Assembly (NCBI GenBank): GCA_021299635.1
Contig: JAJTFA010000001.1
Coordinates: 595,842-659,841 of the forward strand
Source of the DNA: Sphingobacteriales bacterium
GTDB lineage: Bacteria > Bacteroidota > Bacteroidia > UKL13-3
Direction: 5' to 3'
Length of the DNA: 64,000 nucleotides
Shown: in pieces, positions 34,188 through 43,891 of the stretch
How the letters are laid out: each line of letters begins with the position of its first letter
Numbering within the stretch: the first letter of the stretch is position 1
Made by a program: the position numbers and the translations under genes
The notes under the pieces: generated by a model
Databases searched by the model: none
Told to the model about the DNA's origin: nothing
What the model saw: only the letters and a program-made list of their open reading frames with translations

Positions 34188-36770
34188 ATGAAAAGACCTC
34201 TACTGTTAAAGGCGATTTTCTTAGCGTTGCCTTTCTTCTCACTTGCTCAGGTTAGTTACAATCAGCAAACCATTGGAACTTTACTGAGAAATCAAAACTC
34301 CTCACTATCTCAGCAAGATGTAAGTGATATTGAAATAACCAACACTTACACCAGTGAGCATAATAAGGTTACACATATTTATTTCAGACAAAAAGTAAAC
34401 GGGATACCTGTCTTTAACTCAATCAGCTCAGTTCATTTTACTTCAGATGGCCAACCTGTTCAAGTTAATTGTGATTTTATAGCCAATGCGCAGCAAATAG
34501 CAAATACTGCAAATCCTATCTTGGATATTTCCGCAGCACTTGTAAGTGCCGGTCAGCATATTCAAATGAATTTAGCCCCAGTTCTCGGTAAAGCATCTTC
34601 ATTTGGCAAGCAAAATTCTGCTGTAATAAATGATGTCAGCGTATCGCAGGAACCAATTAAAATTAAACAAGTTTACTTTTACGATGGTAGCCGTTTAAGA
34701 TTATCCTGGAATGTAGAAGTATTTGATCAGGAGAAAAATGATTGGTGGGAGATTAGGGTTGATGCACAAGATGGAAACATACTTGATAAAAACAACTTCG
34801 TTACCAAATGTAGTATTCAGCACGATGCTTACAAGCGTGATTTTTCTTCAATGGGTTCAGAACGTGTAGCAACAACACAACATTTTCATAAGAAGAGTGC
34901 CAATGGTTCTTATCGCATCTACCCAATACCTTATGAGAGCCCGATCCATGGAGGAAGAGAACTTATTTCAAGTCAGGCCAAAGCAAAAAGCTCTCCTTAT
35001 GGCTGGCATGATACAGATGGAGTAGCAGGTGCTGACTGGACAATCACCAGAGGAAACAATGTATGGGCCAAAGAAGATACATTGAATAGAAATGGAGCCG
35101 GTTATAGTCCTGACGGTGGAGCAGATTTGGTGTTTGATTATACTATAGATACCACTTGGATGAATCCACGACTTAGCCTTAACGCTGCTATCACAAATTT
35201 ATTTGTCTGGAATAATCTGGTGCACGATATTTTTTATGAATATGGTTTTAATGAACAGTCTGGAAACTTTCAGTCAAATAACTATGGTAAAGGAGGTTTG
35301 GGAGGAGATGCTGTTCATGCCGATGCTCAGGACGGCAGCGGGACTAGTAATGCTAATTTTTCTGCGCCTGCTGATGGTTCTCGTGGTCGTATGCAAATGT
35401 ATTTATGGCCGGTTGGCGGAGCAGCTTCTGCGCCTCCAATGAGAATTAATGCACCAGCAAGTATGGTTGCAAATTATCCTTCACCCATCTCACAATTTGG
35501 TCCAAAGAAATTTCCATCGATTACTGGTAATTTAGTGATGATGAATGATTCATTGGGATGTGCAGCGGCTACAAATGCTTCTGCAATTGCCGGTAAAATT
35601 GCTATTATCTATCGGGGGACATGCGGATTTACCCAAAAAGTAAAAAATGCTCAGAATGCTGGTGCAATTGCGGCTGTAGTGATTAATAATAGCGCAAATA
35701 CACCTACATCAATGACCGGGTTTGATAACACCATCACTATTCCATCTTATATCATAGCCCAAACCATCGGCAGGCAAATAGCAGATACATTAAGAAAGGG
35801 CGACTCCGTTAATGTAACCTTACAAGGCACACCTGATGTTAAAACTTACGATAGTGATTTTGATAATGGTGTAATTGCACATGAATTTGGGCATGGTATT
35901 TCCATACGCCTCACGGGCGGACCAGCAAACTCCAGTTGTTTAAATAATCAGGAGCAGGCTGGTGAAGGTTGGAGTGATTTCTTTGCTCTTGCATTAACTG
36001 CTAAGTCTACTGATAAAGCGGAGGATGGCAGGGGTATTGGTACATATGTTGCTAATCAGTCAACAAATGGTCTCGGTATTCGTACCTTCCGCTACAGCAG
36101 AAGTTTGACTGTGTCTGATAATACTTCTTACAATGATGTTAAAACCTTATCTGTACCTCATGGTGTTGGTTCAGTTTGGTGCGTTATGCTTTGGGATATT
36201 TTCTGGGATATGGTAGATAAATATGGATTTAATGAAGATCTCTATGCAGGTAATGGCGGTAATAATAAAACCATACAATTGGTAATTGACGGGCTTAAGT
36301 TGCAGCCTTGTAATCCGGGTTTTGTTGATTCAAGAAATGCCATTTTAAAAGCTGATTCCATAAATAACGGAGGTGCCAATTATGAATTATTATGGAGGGC
36401 TTTTGCACGCAGAGGACTTGGCTACTCAGCTTCGCAGGGACTCACATCCTCACGCACAGACGGAACGGAATCGTTTGATTTACCACCCAATATCGTGAAT
36501 ACCGGAGTGCAGAAACTGAATGCTATCTCAGGAATTAAAATGGCTCCAAACCCAAGTGAAGGCTGGATAAATATCCTCTTCCCTGAAGCTATTCAATCTG
36601 CTAAGTTGCAAGTATATGATATTAGTGGTAAATGCGTTTTTACTCAAGATATCGTTAATACCGACAACCAAAGAGTTTCACTTCAGAATATGGAGAATGG
36701 TATTTACTTTGTTGAGATTAAAGACAATAAAGGAAATGTATTTCAGCAAAAACTGATTTTGGCTAAATAA
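34188..36770 (+). CDS. Secreted M36 (fungalysin) metalloprotease with PA and T9SS sorting domains
   Basis: Extracellular zinc protease of 860 aa exported by Sec and then T9SS. Signal peptide about 1-20; FTP-type propeptide about 40-200; M36 catalytic domain with HEFGH at about 565-569 and the third ligand Glu in EQAGEGWSDFF near 593. A protease-associated (PA) insert at about 420-545 (RGTCGFTQKVKNAQNAGA) lies within the catalytic domain, as in other M36 members. The C-terminal 80 residues form a type A T9SS sorting domain (MAPNPSEGWINI, LQVYDISGKCVF, MENGIYFVEIKD). It probably degrades external protein for nutrition. Confidence 0.93.
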   Translation: MKRPLLLKAIFLALPFFSLAQVSYNQQTIGTLLRNQNSSLSQQDVSDIEITNTYTSEHNKVTHIYFRQKVNGIPVFNSISSVHFTSDGQPVQVNCDFIANAQQIANTANPILDISAALVSAGQHIQMNLAPVLGKASSFGKQNSAVINDVSVSQEPIKIKQVYFYDGSRLRLSWNVEVFDQEKNDWWEIRVDAQDGNILDKNNFVTKCSIQHDAYKRDFSSMGSERVATTQHFHKKSANGSYRIYPIPYESPIHGGRELISSQAKAKSSPYGWHDTDGVAGADWTITRGNNVWAKEDTLNRNGAGYSPDGGADLVFDYTIDTTWMNPRLSLNAAITNLFVWNNLVHDIFYEYGFNEQSGNFQSNNYGKGGLGGDAVHADAQDGSGTSNANFSAPADGSRGRMQMYLWPVGGAASAPPMRINAPASMVANYPSPISQFGPKKFPSITGNLVMMNDSLGCAAATNASAIAGKIAIIYRGTCGFTQKVKNAQNAGAIAAVVINNSANTPTSMTGFDNTITIPSYIIAQTIGRQIADTLRKGDSVNVTLQGTPDVKTYDSDFDNGVIAHEFGHGISIRLTGGPANSSCLNNQEQAGEGWSDFFALALTAKSTDKAEDGRGIGTYVANQSTNGLGIRTFRYSRSLTVSDNTSYNDVKTLSVPHGVGSVWCVMLWDIFWDMVDKYGFNEDLYAGNGGNNKTIQLVIDGLKLQPCNPGFVDSRNAILKADSINNGGANYELLWRAFARRGLGYSASQGLTSSRTDGTESFDLPPNIVNTGVQKLNAISGIKMAPNPSEGWINILFPEAIQSAKLQVYDISGKCVFTQDIVNTDNQRVSLQNMENGIYFVEIKDNKGNVFQQKLILAK

Positions 36771-36794
36771 GAGGTTTGCTTATGATAATATTTA

Positions 36795-36831
36795 CAGAAA
36801 GGGCGCGGCTGAAGGCCGCGCCCTTTCTGTG
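36795..36831. terminator. Strong bidirectional terminator
   Basis: A 16-bp perfect GC-rich stem (ACAGAAAGGGCGCGGC and its complement) with a 4-base loop, between the convergent M36 and GNAT-nitrilase genes. Confidence 0.85.
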
Positions 36832-36846
36832 TGCAGACTATCGAAA

Positions 36847-38379
36847 TTATTTTTCAATTACCTCATACATATCCATTCTGCGGTCTTTCCAATTCAAAAC
36901 AGTTCCCGTATTACGGGCACGCTCCAAAGCGGCTAGGTCAAGATCAGCAATGACTACTGTTTCAATATTGGTGCTGCATTCGCCTGCAATGGCATCCGGT
37001 GGAAAAGCAAAATCGCTTGGGGTGTAAATACCCGATTGTGCATAATTGATATCCATATTATCAACAGAAGGAATGTTACCAATTGTGCCTGCAGTCGCCA
37101 CAAAAATTTGATTTTCTACTGCACGGCTTTGCGCACAAATTTTAACTCGTAAGTGTCCGTGCTTCTCATCCGTTGAAAAAGGTACAAATAGTATTTTTGC
37201 ACCCTTGGTGCATGCAATACGTGCCATTTCAGGAAACTCTACATCATAACATATATTGATGGCTACCTTACCGCAATCTGTATTGAATACTTTTATTTCA
37301 TTGCCCGGTTTAACTCCCCACCACTTGGCTTCATTGCTGGTGATATGTATTTTGTATTGCTTTTCATAAGTACCATCTCGTTTAAACAAGTATGAAACAT
37401 TATAGAGGTTATCACTCTCAACCTGAAGATGAGTGCCTGCTATTATATTAATATTGTATTCAAGTGAAAGGCGAGAGAATAATGAAATATAGTCCTCTGT
37501 ATACTCATCAATTTTCCTGATACTATCTTCAGGGCTCATGCTTTTATACTCATGCAGAGAAAGCAATTGTGTGGTAAACAACTCAGGGAATAAAACAAAG
37601 TCTGATTTGTAGTTTGATGCAACATCCGTAAAGTACTCACATTGTTGGGCAAATTCTTTAAATGCTTTAATTTTCCTCAGCTCATATTGGATAGAGCAGA
37701 TTCGTACTTTTTTCATCAACACGCTTCTTTCGCGTGTTTCTGGTATATAATCCAGATTAATCCATTCCAGCAGTGTTGCATATCCTTCACTTTCGTGGTC
37801 ATCCGGAAGGTAATCTTTAATAATACGCTGGATGGTAAAACCCTGAGAGAGCTGGAACGTAAGGACAGGATCTTTTATCTTCTTTTCAATTACGCGTTTT
37901 ACATATGCCCTGATTCCAAATCGCTCACTGTACTTATGGTAATTTGGCAAACGGCCACCAATGAGAATAGCTTTAAGGTTTTTTGATACACAAAGCTGCC
38001 TTCTCATATCATATAGGCGTCTTCCAATTTTTAAGCCCTGATAATCGGGATGAACCATTACCTCAATTCCATACAAGGTATCACCCTCCTCATCATGATT
38101 GGTCATATATCCATTATCGCATATTTCTTTCCACGTATGGTCATCATCATACTCATCCCAACTAATGATAAGGCTTGTGGCCGATCCAACAATTTTACCT
38201 TCATATTCAATAACCTGCATGCCTTCGGCAAAATTCTTAAACTGACTCTCCAGCATTTCATATTTCCAGGGCTCAGCATCCGGAAATGAAAGTTTTGATA
38301 GTTCAATTATTTCATCAAAATCGCTTGGCTCTGCCTGCCGCTCAATGAGCTTAGGTTTTTTGGGCGAACGTGTTTTCAT
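36847..38379 (-). CDS. GNAT acetyltransferase fused to carbon-nitrogen hydrolase
   Basis: Two-domain cytoplasmic protein of 510 aa. Residues about 12-215 form a GNAT N-acetyltransferase, with the acetyl-CoA loop region at HPDYQGLKIGRRLYD. Residues about 224-505 form a nitrilase-superfamily hydrolase with the complete catalytic triad Glu266 (VLFPELF), Lys343 (QYKIHIT) and Cys377 (ICYDVEFPE). The fusion occurs across Bacteroidota, but I know of no established substrate. An acylation/deacylation pair acting on one metabolite is an inference. It is convergent with the M36 gene and divergent from dapD. Confidence 0.92.
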   Translation of the reverse strand: MKTRSPKKPKLIERQAEPSDFDEIIELSKLSFPDAEPWKYEMLESQFKNFAEGMQVIEYEGKIVGSATSLIISWDEYDDDHTWKEICDNGYMTNHDEEGDTLYGIEVMVHPDYQGLKIGRRLYDMRRQLCVSKNLKAILIGGRLPNYHKYSERFGIRAYVKRVIEKKIKDPVLTFQLSQGFTIQRIIKDYLPDDHESEGYATLLEWINLDYIPETRERSVLMKKVRICSIQYELRKIKAFKEFAQQCEYFTDVASNYKSDFVLFPELFTTQLLSLHEYKSMSPEDSIRKIDEYTEDYISLFSRLSLEYNINIIAGTHLQVESDNLYNVSYLFKRDGTYEKQYKIHITSNEAKWWGVKPGNEIKVFNTDCGKVAINICYDVEFPEMARIACTKGAKILFVPFSTDEKHGHLRVKICAQSRAVENQIFVATAGTIGNIPSVDNMDINYAQSGIYTPSDFAFPPDAIAGECSTNIETVVIADLDLAALERARNTGTVLNWKDRRMDMYEVIEK

Positions 38380-38473
38380 GTTTGTTGCTTAGCACACAAA
38401 TGTAAGGGTTGAAAAATGAATTATCGCATTTGCTGCCAAAAGCCTAGTTTAGCGGAATAAATCATTACAACGA

Positions 38474-39286
38474 ATGAGTTTACAGCAAACCATAGAAGAA
38501 ATTTGGGACAAGCGCGAATTATTAAAGGAACAGCGTGCTCAGGATGTCATACGAGAGGTAATAGAATTATTGGATAAGGGCAAAATACGAACTGCAGAAC
38601 CCACAGAAAAGGGCTGGCGAGTAAATGACTGGGTTAAGAAAGCGGTAATTATGTATTTCCCTATTCAGCAAATGGAAACTATTGAAGTAGGTCCATTTGA
38701 GTTTCATGATAAAATGAAACTCAAAAAGAACTATGCCGCGCAAGGAGTTCGCGTTGTGCCGCATGCCATTGCTCGATATGGCGCCTTTATACAAAAAGGC
38801 GTAATTATGATGCCTTCTTACGTAAATATTGGCGCATATGTTGATGAAGGCACTATGGTTGATACCTGGGCAACAGTTGGCAGCTGTGCGCAGATTGGCA
38901 AATATGTGCATTTAAGCGGAGGCGTTGGCATTGGTGGAGTGCTAGAGCCGGTGCAGGCAGCTCCGGTAATCATTGAAGACAATTGTTTCATTGGCTCACG
39001 TTGTATAGTAGTGGAAGGTGTCCGTGTAGAACAGGAAGCCGTATTGGGGGCCGGAGTTACGCTAACCATGTCAACTAAAATAATTGATGTTACAACAGCA
39101 GAGCCCATCACTTACACAGGAGTAGTGCCTGCCCGATCGGTTGTAATTCCCGGAACTTATACCAAGAATTTTCCTGCGGGCAGCTATCAGGTTCCTTGTG
39201 CATTAATAATAGGAACCCGCAAAGCCTCAACCGATAAAAAAACATCTTTAAATGATGCCCTTAGAGAGCATCAGGTAGCGGTATGA
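38474..39286 (+). CDS. dapD: 2,3,4,5-tetrahydropyridine-2,6-dicarboxylate N-succinyltransferase
   Basis: Step of the succinylase branch of the diaminopimelate/lysine pathway, feeding peptidoglycan and lysine. An N-terminal helical part (1-100) is followed by a left-handed beta-helix of hexapeptide repeats (YVNIGAYVDEGTMVDTWATVG, GGVGIGGVLEP, VVEGVRVEQEAVLGAGVTL). The length of 270 aa is normal. lysA, which acts at the end of the same pathway, is at 51.7 kb. The next gene starts 10 bases later. Confidence 0.96.
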   Translation: MSLQQTIEEIWDKRELLKEQRAQDVIREVIELLDKGKIRTAEPTEKGWRVNDWVKKAVIMYFPIQQMETIEVGPFEFHDKMKLKKNYAAQGVRVVPHAIARYGAFIQKGVIMMPSYVNIGAYVDEGTMVDTWATVGSCAQIGKYVHLSGGVGIGGVLEPVQAAPVIIEDNCFIGSRCIVVEGVRVEQEAVLGAGVTLTMSTKIIDVTTAEPITYTGVVPARSVVIPGTYTKNFPAGSYQVPCALIIGTRKASTDKKTSLNDALREHQVAV

Positions 39287-39296
39287 CAAGCTGAAT

Positions 39297-40439
39297 ATGT
39301 CAAGTAAACAACAACCATTAAAGATTGCTTTTGATGCCAAACGTGCTTTTAATAACAGCACAGGTCTTGGTAATTATGCGCGTTTTGTTATCCGTACACT
39401 TGTTCATTATTATCCGCAGCATACTTATTATTTATTTACTCCGCAAATAGCTCCGCAGTTTGCTGATTTTATGTTACCCCTCCCAAATGTTAAAATCGTT
39501 TCGCCACAATCCTTAATCGGTAAAACTTTTGCTTCCTTATGGCGCACTTATGCCATCAGTAATATCTGCACGGTACTGGGTATTGATGTCTACTGGGGTT
39601 TGAGCAATGAGTTGCCAGTAGGGATGGAGCATTTCAATGGCAAAAAAATTGTAACCATACACGATTTGATTTTTCTTCGTTATCCGGGTTATTATAATAA
39701 TATTGACAGGTATATCTATCAACGTAAGTTTTCATATGCAGCGCGTGTGGCAAATTGCATAGTTGCGGCAAGTAACCAAACGGCAGTTGATGTGCATACC
39801 TTTCTATCTCAACCTCAGGAAAAAATTACAACCATCTATCAAGATTGTGATCCCATTTTTAGAAAAGATTCTGCAGAGCAAAATGATATGTTGGTGCTTG
39901 AGAAAAATGGTCTTCAGCGTGCTCAATATATTTTATGTGTCGGCACAATTGAATCGCGTAAAAATCAGCAGGTAGTGTTGGAGGCGTTTCATCAGGCTGC
40001 CATAAAGGGTATAAAGTTGGTTTTTGTAGGCCGAAAAACAGCTTATGTCTCTGTTTTGGAAAGATATATCATTAAACATAATTTGGAAGATCGGGTCTTA
40101 TTTATTGATAACCTGCCCCATCAGCATTTGCCTGCTTTATACCATTTGGCTTATGCATCGGTTTATGCATCAAAGTTTGAGGGTTTTGGTATTCCCATTT
40201 TGGAGGCCATGTGTTGTGGAGTACCTGTTATTGCTGCGGCTACATCATCTTTAACAGAGGTAGGAGGTGAGGCTTGCTTGTATTTTGCACCTGACGATGT
40301 GCCAAGCCTGGTTAGCCATTTGCATAATTTAGCTGATGCTGATATGCGTTCTACAATCATACAAAACGGATTAGTAAGAGCAGAGTCATTTAAAACGGAT
40401 GTAATTGCACCTCAGATGCTAAACGTGTTGGGTATATAA
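39297..40439 (+). CDS. Glycosyltransferase family 4 (GT-B)
   Basis: Retaining GT-B transferase of 380 aa that uses a nucleotide sugar, probably in polysaccharide or LPS assembly; donor and acceptor are unknown. The C-terminal Rossmann half shows ILCVGTIESRKNQQVVLEAF (about 219-238) and the E-x7-E motif in FEGFGIPILEAMCCGVPVIAA (about 293-313). The N-terminal acceptor half begins with KIAFDAKRAFNNSTGLGNYAR. It begins 10 bases after dapD, so it may be cotranscribed with it. Confidence 0.9.
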   Translation: MSSKQQPLKIAFDAKRAFNNSTGLGNYARFVIRTLVHYYPQHTYYLFTPQIAPQFADFMLPLPNVKIVSPQSLIGKTFASLWRTYAISNICTVLGIDVYWGLSNELPVGMEHFNGKKIVTIHDLIFLRYPGYYNNIDRYIYQRKFSYAARVANCIVAASNQTAVDVHTFLSQPQEKITTIYQDCDPIFRKDSAEQNDMLVLEKNGLQRAQYILCVGTIESRKNQQVVLEAFHQAAIKGIKLVFVGRKTAYVSVLERYIIKHNLEDRVLFIDNLPHQHLPALYHLAYASVYASKFEGFGIPILEAMCCGVPVIAAATSSLTEVGGEACLYFAPDDVPSLVSHLHNLADADMRSTIIQNGLVRAESFKTDVIAPQMLNVLGI

Positions 40440-40491
40440 CAATTCACATCATAGTTGTGCATTACCGTTACTTAGGCAGGCATAATTCATT

Positions 40492-40499
40492 TATATTTG
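40492..40499 (+). promoter_or_regulatory. -7 box of the ftsX-DUF3098-uppP-truB operon
   Basis: TATATTTG matches TAnnTTTG. It overlaps an in-frame TTG at 40497, so ftsX should start downstream, at GTG 40521. No -33 element was recognised. Confidence 0.5.
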
Positions 40500-40520
40500 C
40501 TTTATAATTTAAAGCATAAA

Positions 40521-41393
40521 GTGGCATCACAGGAAGGAAAAATCAATAAGAAACGCAGAATATCTTATCTGCCATCCATTATCAGCATAGCCTTGGTATT
40601 GTTTATGCTAGGGCTATTCGGTATCATCTTAATTAACGGCAAAAAGCTATCTGACCATATTAAAGAAAATTTTCAGCTCACTATTTTTTTTAGGGATGAT
40701 GTAAAGGAAGCGGATGTTAAGCGCATTCACTTGCTTATTGAGTCGGCTGAATATACCCGCAAGGCTACTTATGTAAATAAGGATGAAGCTGCAAAAGATT
40801 TTGCCAAAGAGTTGGGGCAGGATTTTGTTAATTTTCTTGGTTTTAATCCTTTGCTAAATTCAGTAGAGCTTTTTGTTAAATCTGCATACGCCACACCGGA
40901 AAATATTACTGAGATTGACAGTCAAATCAGAAAGAATCCAGAAGTTACAGATGTGGTTTATCAAAAAACAATTATTGAAGAGATTAATGAAAACGTAAGA
41001 ACAGTAGGATCGATACTGGTAGCGCTGAGCATTATTTTTCTGATCATAGCCATTACGCTAATTAACAATACCATACGTTTAAACCTTTACGCACGCAGGT
41101 TTTTAATAAAAAGTATGCAAATGGTAGGGGCAACGCACTGGTTTATCACAAGGCCTTTTGTAATTAAATCGTTTCTTCATGGGCTTTATGGAGGCATTAT
41201 AGCATGTCTGCTGATGGCTGGTTTGCTTTACTGGTTGCCATTTTGGGTTGCCGATTTACAATTGCTATATGATACCCTTCAGTTTGCTATATTGTTTGCA
41301 GTTGTTATTATTGCAGGTATCATCATCAGCATGGTTAGCAGCATGATATCAACCAACCACTACCTGCGCATGAAAATTGATGATCTTTATTAA
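40521..41393 (+). CDS. ftsX: Cell division permease-like protein FtsX
   Basis: Inner-membrane partner of the ATPase FtsE, which controls cell-wall hydrolases at the septum. Topology matches the family: TM1 near residues 20-42, a periplasmic domain (about 43-155, with FFRDDVKEADVKRI), then three C-terminal helices in the FtsX/MacB module (MQMVGATHWFITRPFVIKSF between them). The start is taken at GTG 40521 (VASQEGKINKKRR), because the alternative TTG at 40497 is inside the promoter box. ftsE is not adjacent. It is followed by DUF3098, uppP and truB. Confidence 0.9.
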   Translation: MASQEGKINKKRRISYLPSIISIALVLFMLGLFGIILINGKKLSDHIKENFQLTIFFRDDVKEADVKRIHLLIESAEYTRKATYVNKDEAAKDFAKELGQDFVNFLGFNPLLNSVELFVKSAYATPENITEIDSQIRKNPEVTDVVYQKTIIEEINENVRTVGSILVALSIIFLIIAITLINNTIRLNLYARRFLIKSMQMVGATHWFITRPFVIKSFLHGLYGGIIACLLMAGLLYWLPFWVADLQLLYDTLQFAILFAVVIIAGIIISMVSSMISTNHYLRMKIDDLY

Positions 41394-41404
41394 TATTGCA
41401 AACT

Positions 41405-41656
41405 ATGTCAGATAAAAAAGCAACCGTAAAAAAAGCAGCCGATAAAGTGGCTCCCAAGATGGAATATTCTTTCGTTTTTGGTAAACAAAATTATGTATTA
41501 ATGGCTGCAGGGGCACTTATTATTGCTTTGGGGTTTTTTCTCATGTCGGGAACGGATGACATTTTCAGTACCACCAAACTAACTGTTGCACCTATAGTTG
41601 TGGTTTTTGGGTTTGCCATAGAATTGGTGGCCATCATGTACAAATCTAAAGAATAG
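41405..41656 (+). CDS. DUF3098 family small membrane protein
   Basis: The 83-residue protein has a charged Lys-rich N-terminus and two predicted helices (YVLMAAGALIIALGFFLMSG and TVAPIVVVFGFAIELVAIMY). DUF3098 proteins typically sit between ftsX and uppP in Bacteroidota, so a link to cell-wall growth or division is suggested by context only. The start ATG 41405 lies 11 bases after ftsX. Confidence 0.85.
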   Translation: MSDKKATVKKAADKVAPKMEYSFVFGKQNYVLMAAGALIIALGFFLMSGTDDIFSTTKLTVAPIVVVFGFAIELVAIMYKSKE

Positions 41657-41663
41657 TTAAAGG

Positions 41664-42455
41664 ATGACTATTGTTGAAGCCGTTGTCCTTGCTGTTGTAG
41701 AAGGAATTACGGAGTATTTGCCTATTTCGTCAACAGGCCATATGATTATTGTTTCTTCATTAATGGGAATTGCTTCTGATGATTTTGTGAAGATGTTTAC
41801 TGTGGCCATTCAGTTTGGTGCTATCTTATCGGTAATTGTTCTATATTGGAAAAAATTTCTTCAGTCGTTTGATTTTTACCTGAAACTTCTCGTTGCTTTT
41901 ATACCTGCCGCATTATTTGGTAAGTTATTTGATGATCAGATTGATGCACTGCTTGAAAATGTTATTGCTGTTGCCATTGCCTTGCTTGCAGGCGGAGTGG
42001 TGCTTTTGTTTATAGACCGTTGGTTAAATGATGAACGCGATAGCAATGATGAATTAACGTATGGAAAGGTATTAAGGATTGGTTTCTTTCAGGTTATTGC
42101 TATGATTCCGGGAATATCACGTTCTGCAGCTACCATTATTGGTGGTTTAACCCAAAAACTAAGTAGAAAAGCTGCAGCTGAATTTTCTTTTTTTCTTGCT
42201 GTGCCAACCATGTTTGCCGCTACAGTTTATAAAATGTATAAATTCATTGACCAGGGCAATAGCATAGGCAGTGAACAGATTACATTATTATTTATAGGAA
42301 ACATCGTTGCTTTTATTGTAGCCATGATTGCAATCAAAGGCTTTATTGCATATCTAACCAAACATGGTTTCAGAATATTCGGGTGGTATCGGATTGCCCT
42401 CGCTTTAATCATCCTCATCCGTTATTTTTTACATTATCCCATGCAGGTAATTTAA
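41664..42455 (+). CDS. uppP: Undecaprenyl-diphosphatase
   Basis: Inner-membrane BacA/UppP enzyme that dephosphorylates undecaprenyl pyrophosphate to recycle the lipid carrier for peptidoglycan and O-antigen; raised dosage gives bacitracin resistance. Catalytic motifs [14 protein letters not shown] (about 13-26) and [13 protein letters not shown] (about 149-161) are present among about eight helices. 263 aa. It lies 7 bases after DUF3098 and 7 bases before the truB ATG. Confidence 0.95.
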   Translation: MTIVEAVVLAVVEGITEYLPISSTGHMIIVSSLMGIASDDFVKMFTVAIQFGAILSVIVLYWKKFLQSFDFYLKLLVAFIPAALFGKLFDDQIDALLENVIAVAIALLAGGVVLLFIDRWLNDERDSNDELTYGKVLRIGFFQVIAMIPGISRSAATIIGGLTQKLSRKAAAEFSFFLAVPTMFAATVYKMYKFIDQGNSIGSEQITLLFIGNIVAFIVAMIAIKGFIAYLTKHGFRIFGWYRIALALIILIRYFLHYPMQVI

Positions 42456-42462
42456 CTTGCCA

Positions 42463-43182
42463 ATGAGTTTCAATTTCGACACCGAAAAAGGAAATGTGGT
42501 TTTAATCAATAAGCCATTGGAATGGACGTCTTTTGATGTGGTAAACAAAATTCGTTATGCATTATTGCGTTATCTGCATCGCACACATGCTGATTTACCC
42601 GGAGTTAAACGAAAGGTAAAAGTGGGTCATGCAGGCACCTTAGATCCGCTTGCTACCGGTTTGCTGGTAGTTTGCATGGGTAAGCAAACAAAGGGAATTG
42701 ATGCCTATATGGCTACAGAGAAGGAGTATACTGGTATTATTTATTTAGGAGCTACAACACCATCTTACGACAGAGAAACGCAAGTAAATGCTACGTTTGA
42801 TATCAGCCATATTACTTCTGAAATGATTAAACAGGTTGCACAGCATTTTGTAGGAGAGCAGCAGCAGTTGCCCCCGGTTTTTTCAGCCATAAAAAAAGAT
42901 GGTAAAAAATTATATGAGTCGGCAAGGGCTGGTGTAGATATTACTCCTGAGTCAAGAACCATTCATATCCACTCATTTGACATTACAGAAATAGCATTGC
43001 CATTTGTTCATTTTCGGGTAGTGTGCAGCAAAGGAACCTATATTCGCTCTTTGGCTTATGATTTTGGGAAAGCCCTAAAAAGTGGCGCATACTTGCATGA
43101 ATTGTGCAGAACCCGCTCAGGTGATTTTAGACTCACCGATGCATACGAGTTAACAGATTTCTTAAAACTGCTGGAGGCTTAA
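42463..43182 (+). CDS. truB: tRNA pseudouridine(55) synthase TruB
   Basis: Makes pseudouridine 55 in the T loop of tRNA. Motifs: LINKPLEWTSFDVV, VGHAGTLDPLATGLLVV with the catalytic Asp, and KGTYIRSLAYDFG. At 239 aa it is the short form without a C-terminal PUA domain. The start is ATG 42463 (MSFNFDTEKG) rather than the in-frame TTG six bases upstream. Last gene of the ftsX operon; its stop overlaps the end of queE by 4 bases. Confidence 0.95.
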   Translation: MSFNFDTEKGNVVLINKPLEWTSFDVVNKIRYALLRYLHRTHADLPGVKRKVKVGHAGTLDPLATGLLVVCMGKQTKGIDAYMATEKEYTGIIYLGATTPSYDRETQVNATFDISHITSEMIKQVAQHFVGEQQQLPPVFSAIKKDGKKLYESARAGVDITPESRTIHIHSFDITEIALPFVHFRVVCSKGTYIRSLAYDFGKALKSGAYLHELCRTRSGDFRLTDAYELTDFLKLLEA

Positions 43183-43787
43183 GGGATATTTAAAAACTTA
43201 TGGGTTTGTAATGAAATGGCCCATTTCGGATGTGTCTTTACATAATCAATTATCATGGGTGTAACCTGCGTTGATTTATCCCACTCAGGCTGCAAAAACA
43301 ATCTACAGCTTTTGTTTACGAGTGCGGCATATTTTTCAGCCCATTCAAAATCACTTTTGTTGTATATCACAACTTTTAATTCGTTGGCTTGCTTCACCAC
43401 CTCATCCAGCGGTGCTTTAAATTTTTTAGGCGAAACACAAATCCAGTCCCATTTGCCTGATAGAGGAGAGGAGGCCGAGGTTTCAATATTTGTTTTAATG
43501 CCTGCTTTATGCAAGGCTTCCGTTAATGCATCTAATTCATGCATTAATGGTTCACCGCCTGTTATTACCGCAAGCATAGCTCCTGAATGTTTAACCCAAT
43601 CTGCCATTTCCTCAATTGTATGTGTCGGATGCTTTGAAGCATCCCAGCTATCTTTTACATCGCACCACACGCAACCTACATCACAACCTCCAAGCCTAAT
43701 AAAATAAGCTGCTTGGCCGGTATAGGCACCTTCACCCTGAATGGTGTAGAAGTGTTCCATAACAGGAAGTTTAGTGTTAGAAAGCAT
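43179..43787 (-). CDS. queE: 7-carboxy-7-deazaguanine synthase
   Basis: Radical SAM enzyme of queuosine biosynthesis that converts carboxy-tetrahydropterin to 7-carboxy-7-deazaguanine. The cluster-binding motif is Cys35-xxx-Cys39-xx-Cys42 (GGCDVGCVWCD), with substrate motif FYTIQGEGAYTGQAAYFIRL before it and TGGEPLMH after it. The 202-aa length is normal. It converges on truB with a 4-base overlap of the 3' ends. No other que genes are in this window. Confidence 0.94.
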   Translation of the reverse strand: MLSNTKLPVMEHFYTIQGEGAYTGQAAYFIRLGGCDVGCVWCDVKDSWDASKHPTHTIEEMADWVKHSGAMLAVITGGEPLMHELDALTEALHKAGIKTNIETSASSPLSGKWDWICVSPKKFKAPLDEVVKQANELKVVIYNKSDFEWAEKYAALVNKSCRLFLQPEWDKSTQVTPMIIDYVKTHPKWAISLQTHKFLNIP

Positions 43788-43891
43788 ATTGTATCAAATG
43801 AAATGAGCCGAAAAGATAAATTAATTTTCGGTAAATGAGTTTACAGCAACTTGTAAATTAGGTAAGTGGAGTAGATGTTTAATTATCTTTA

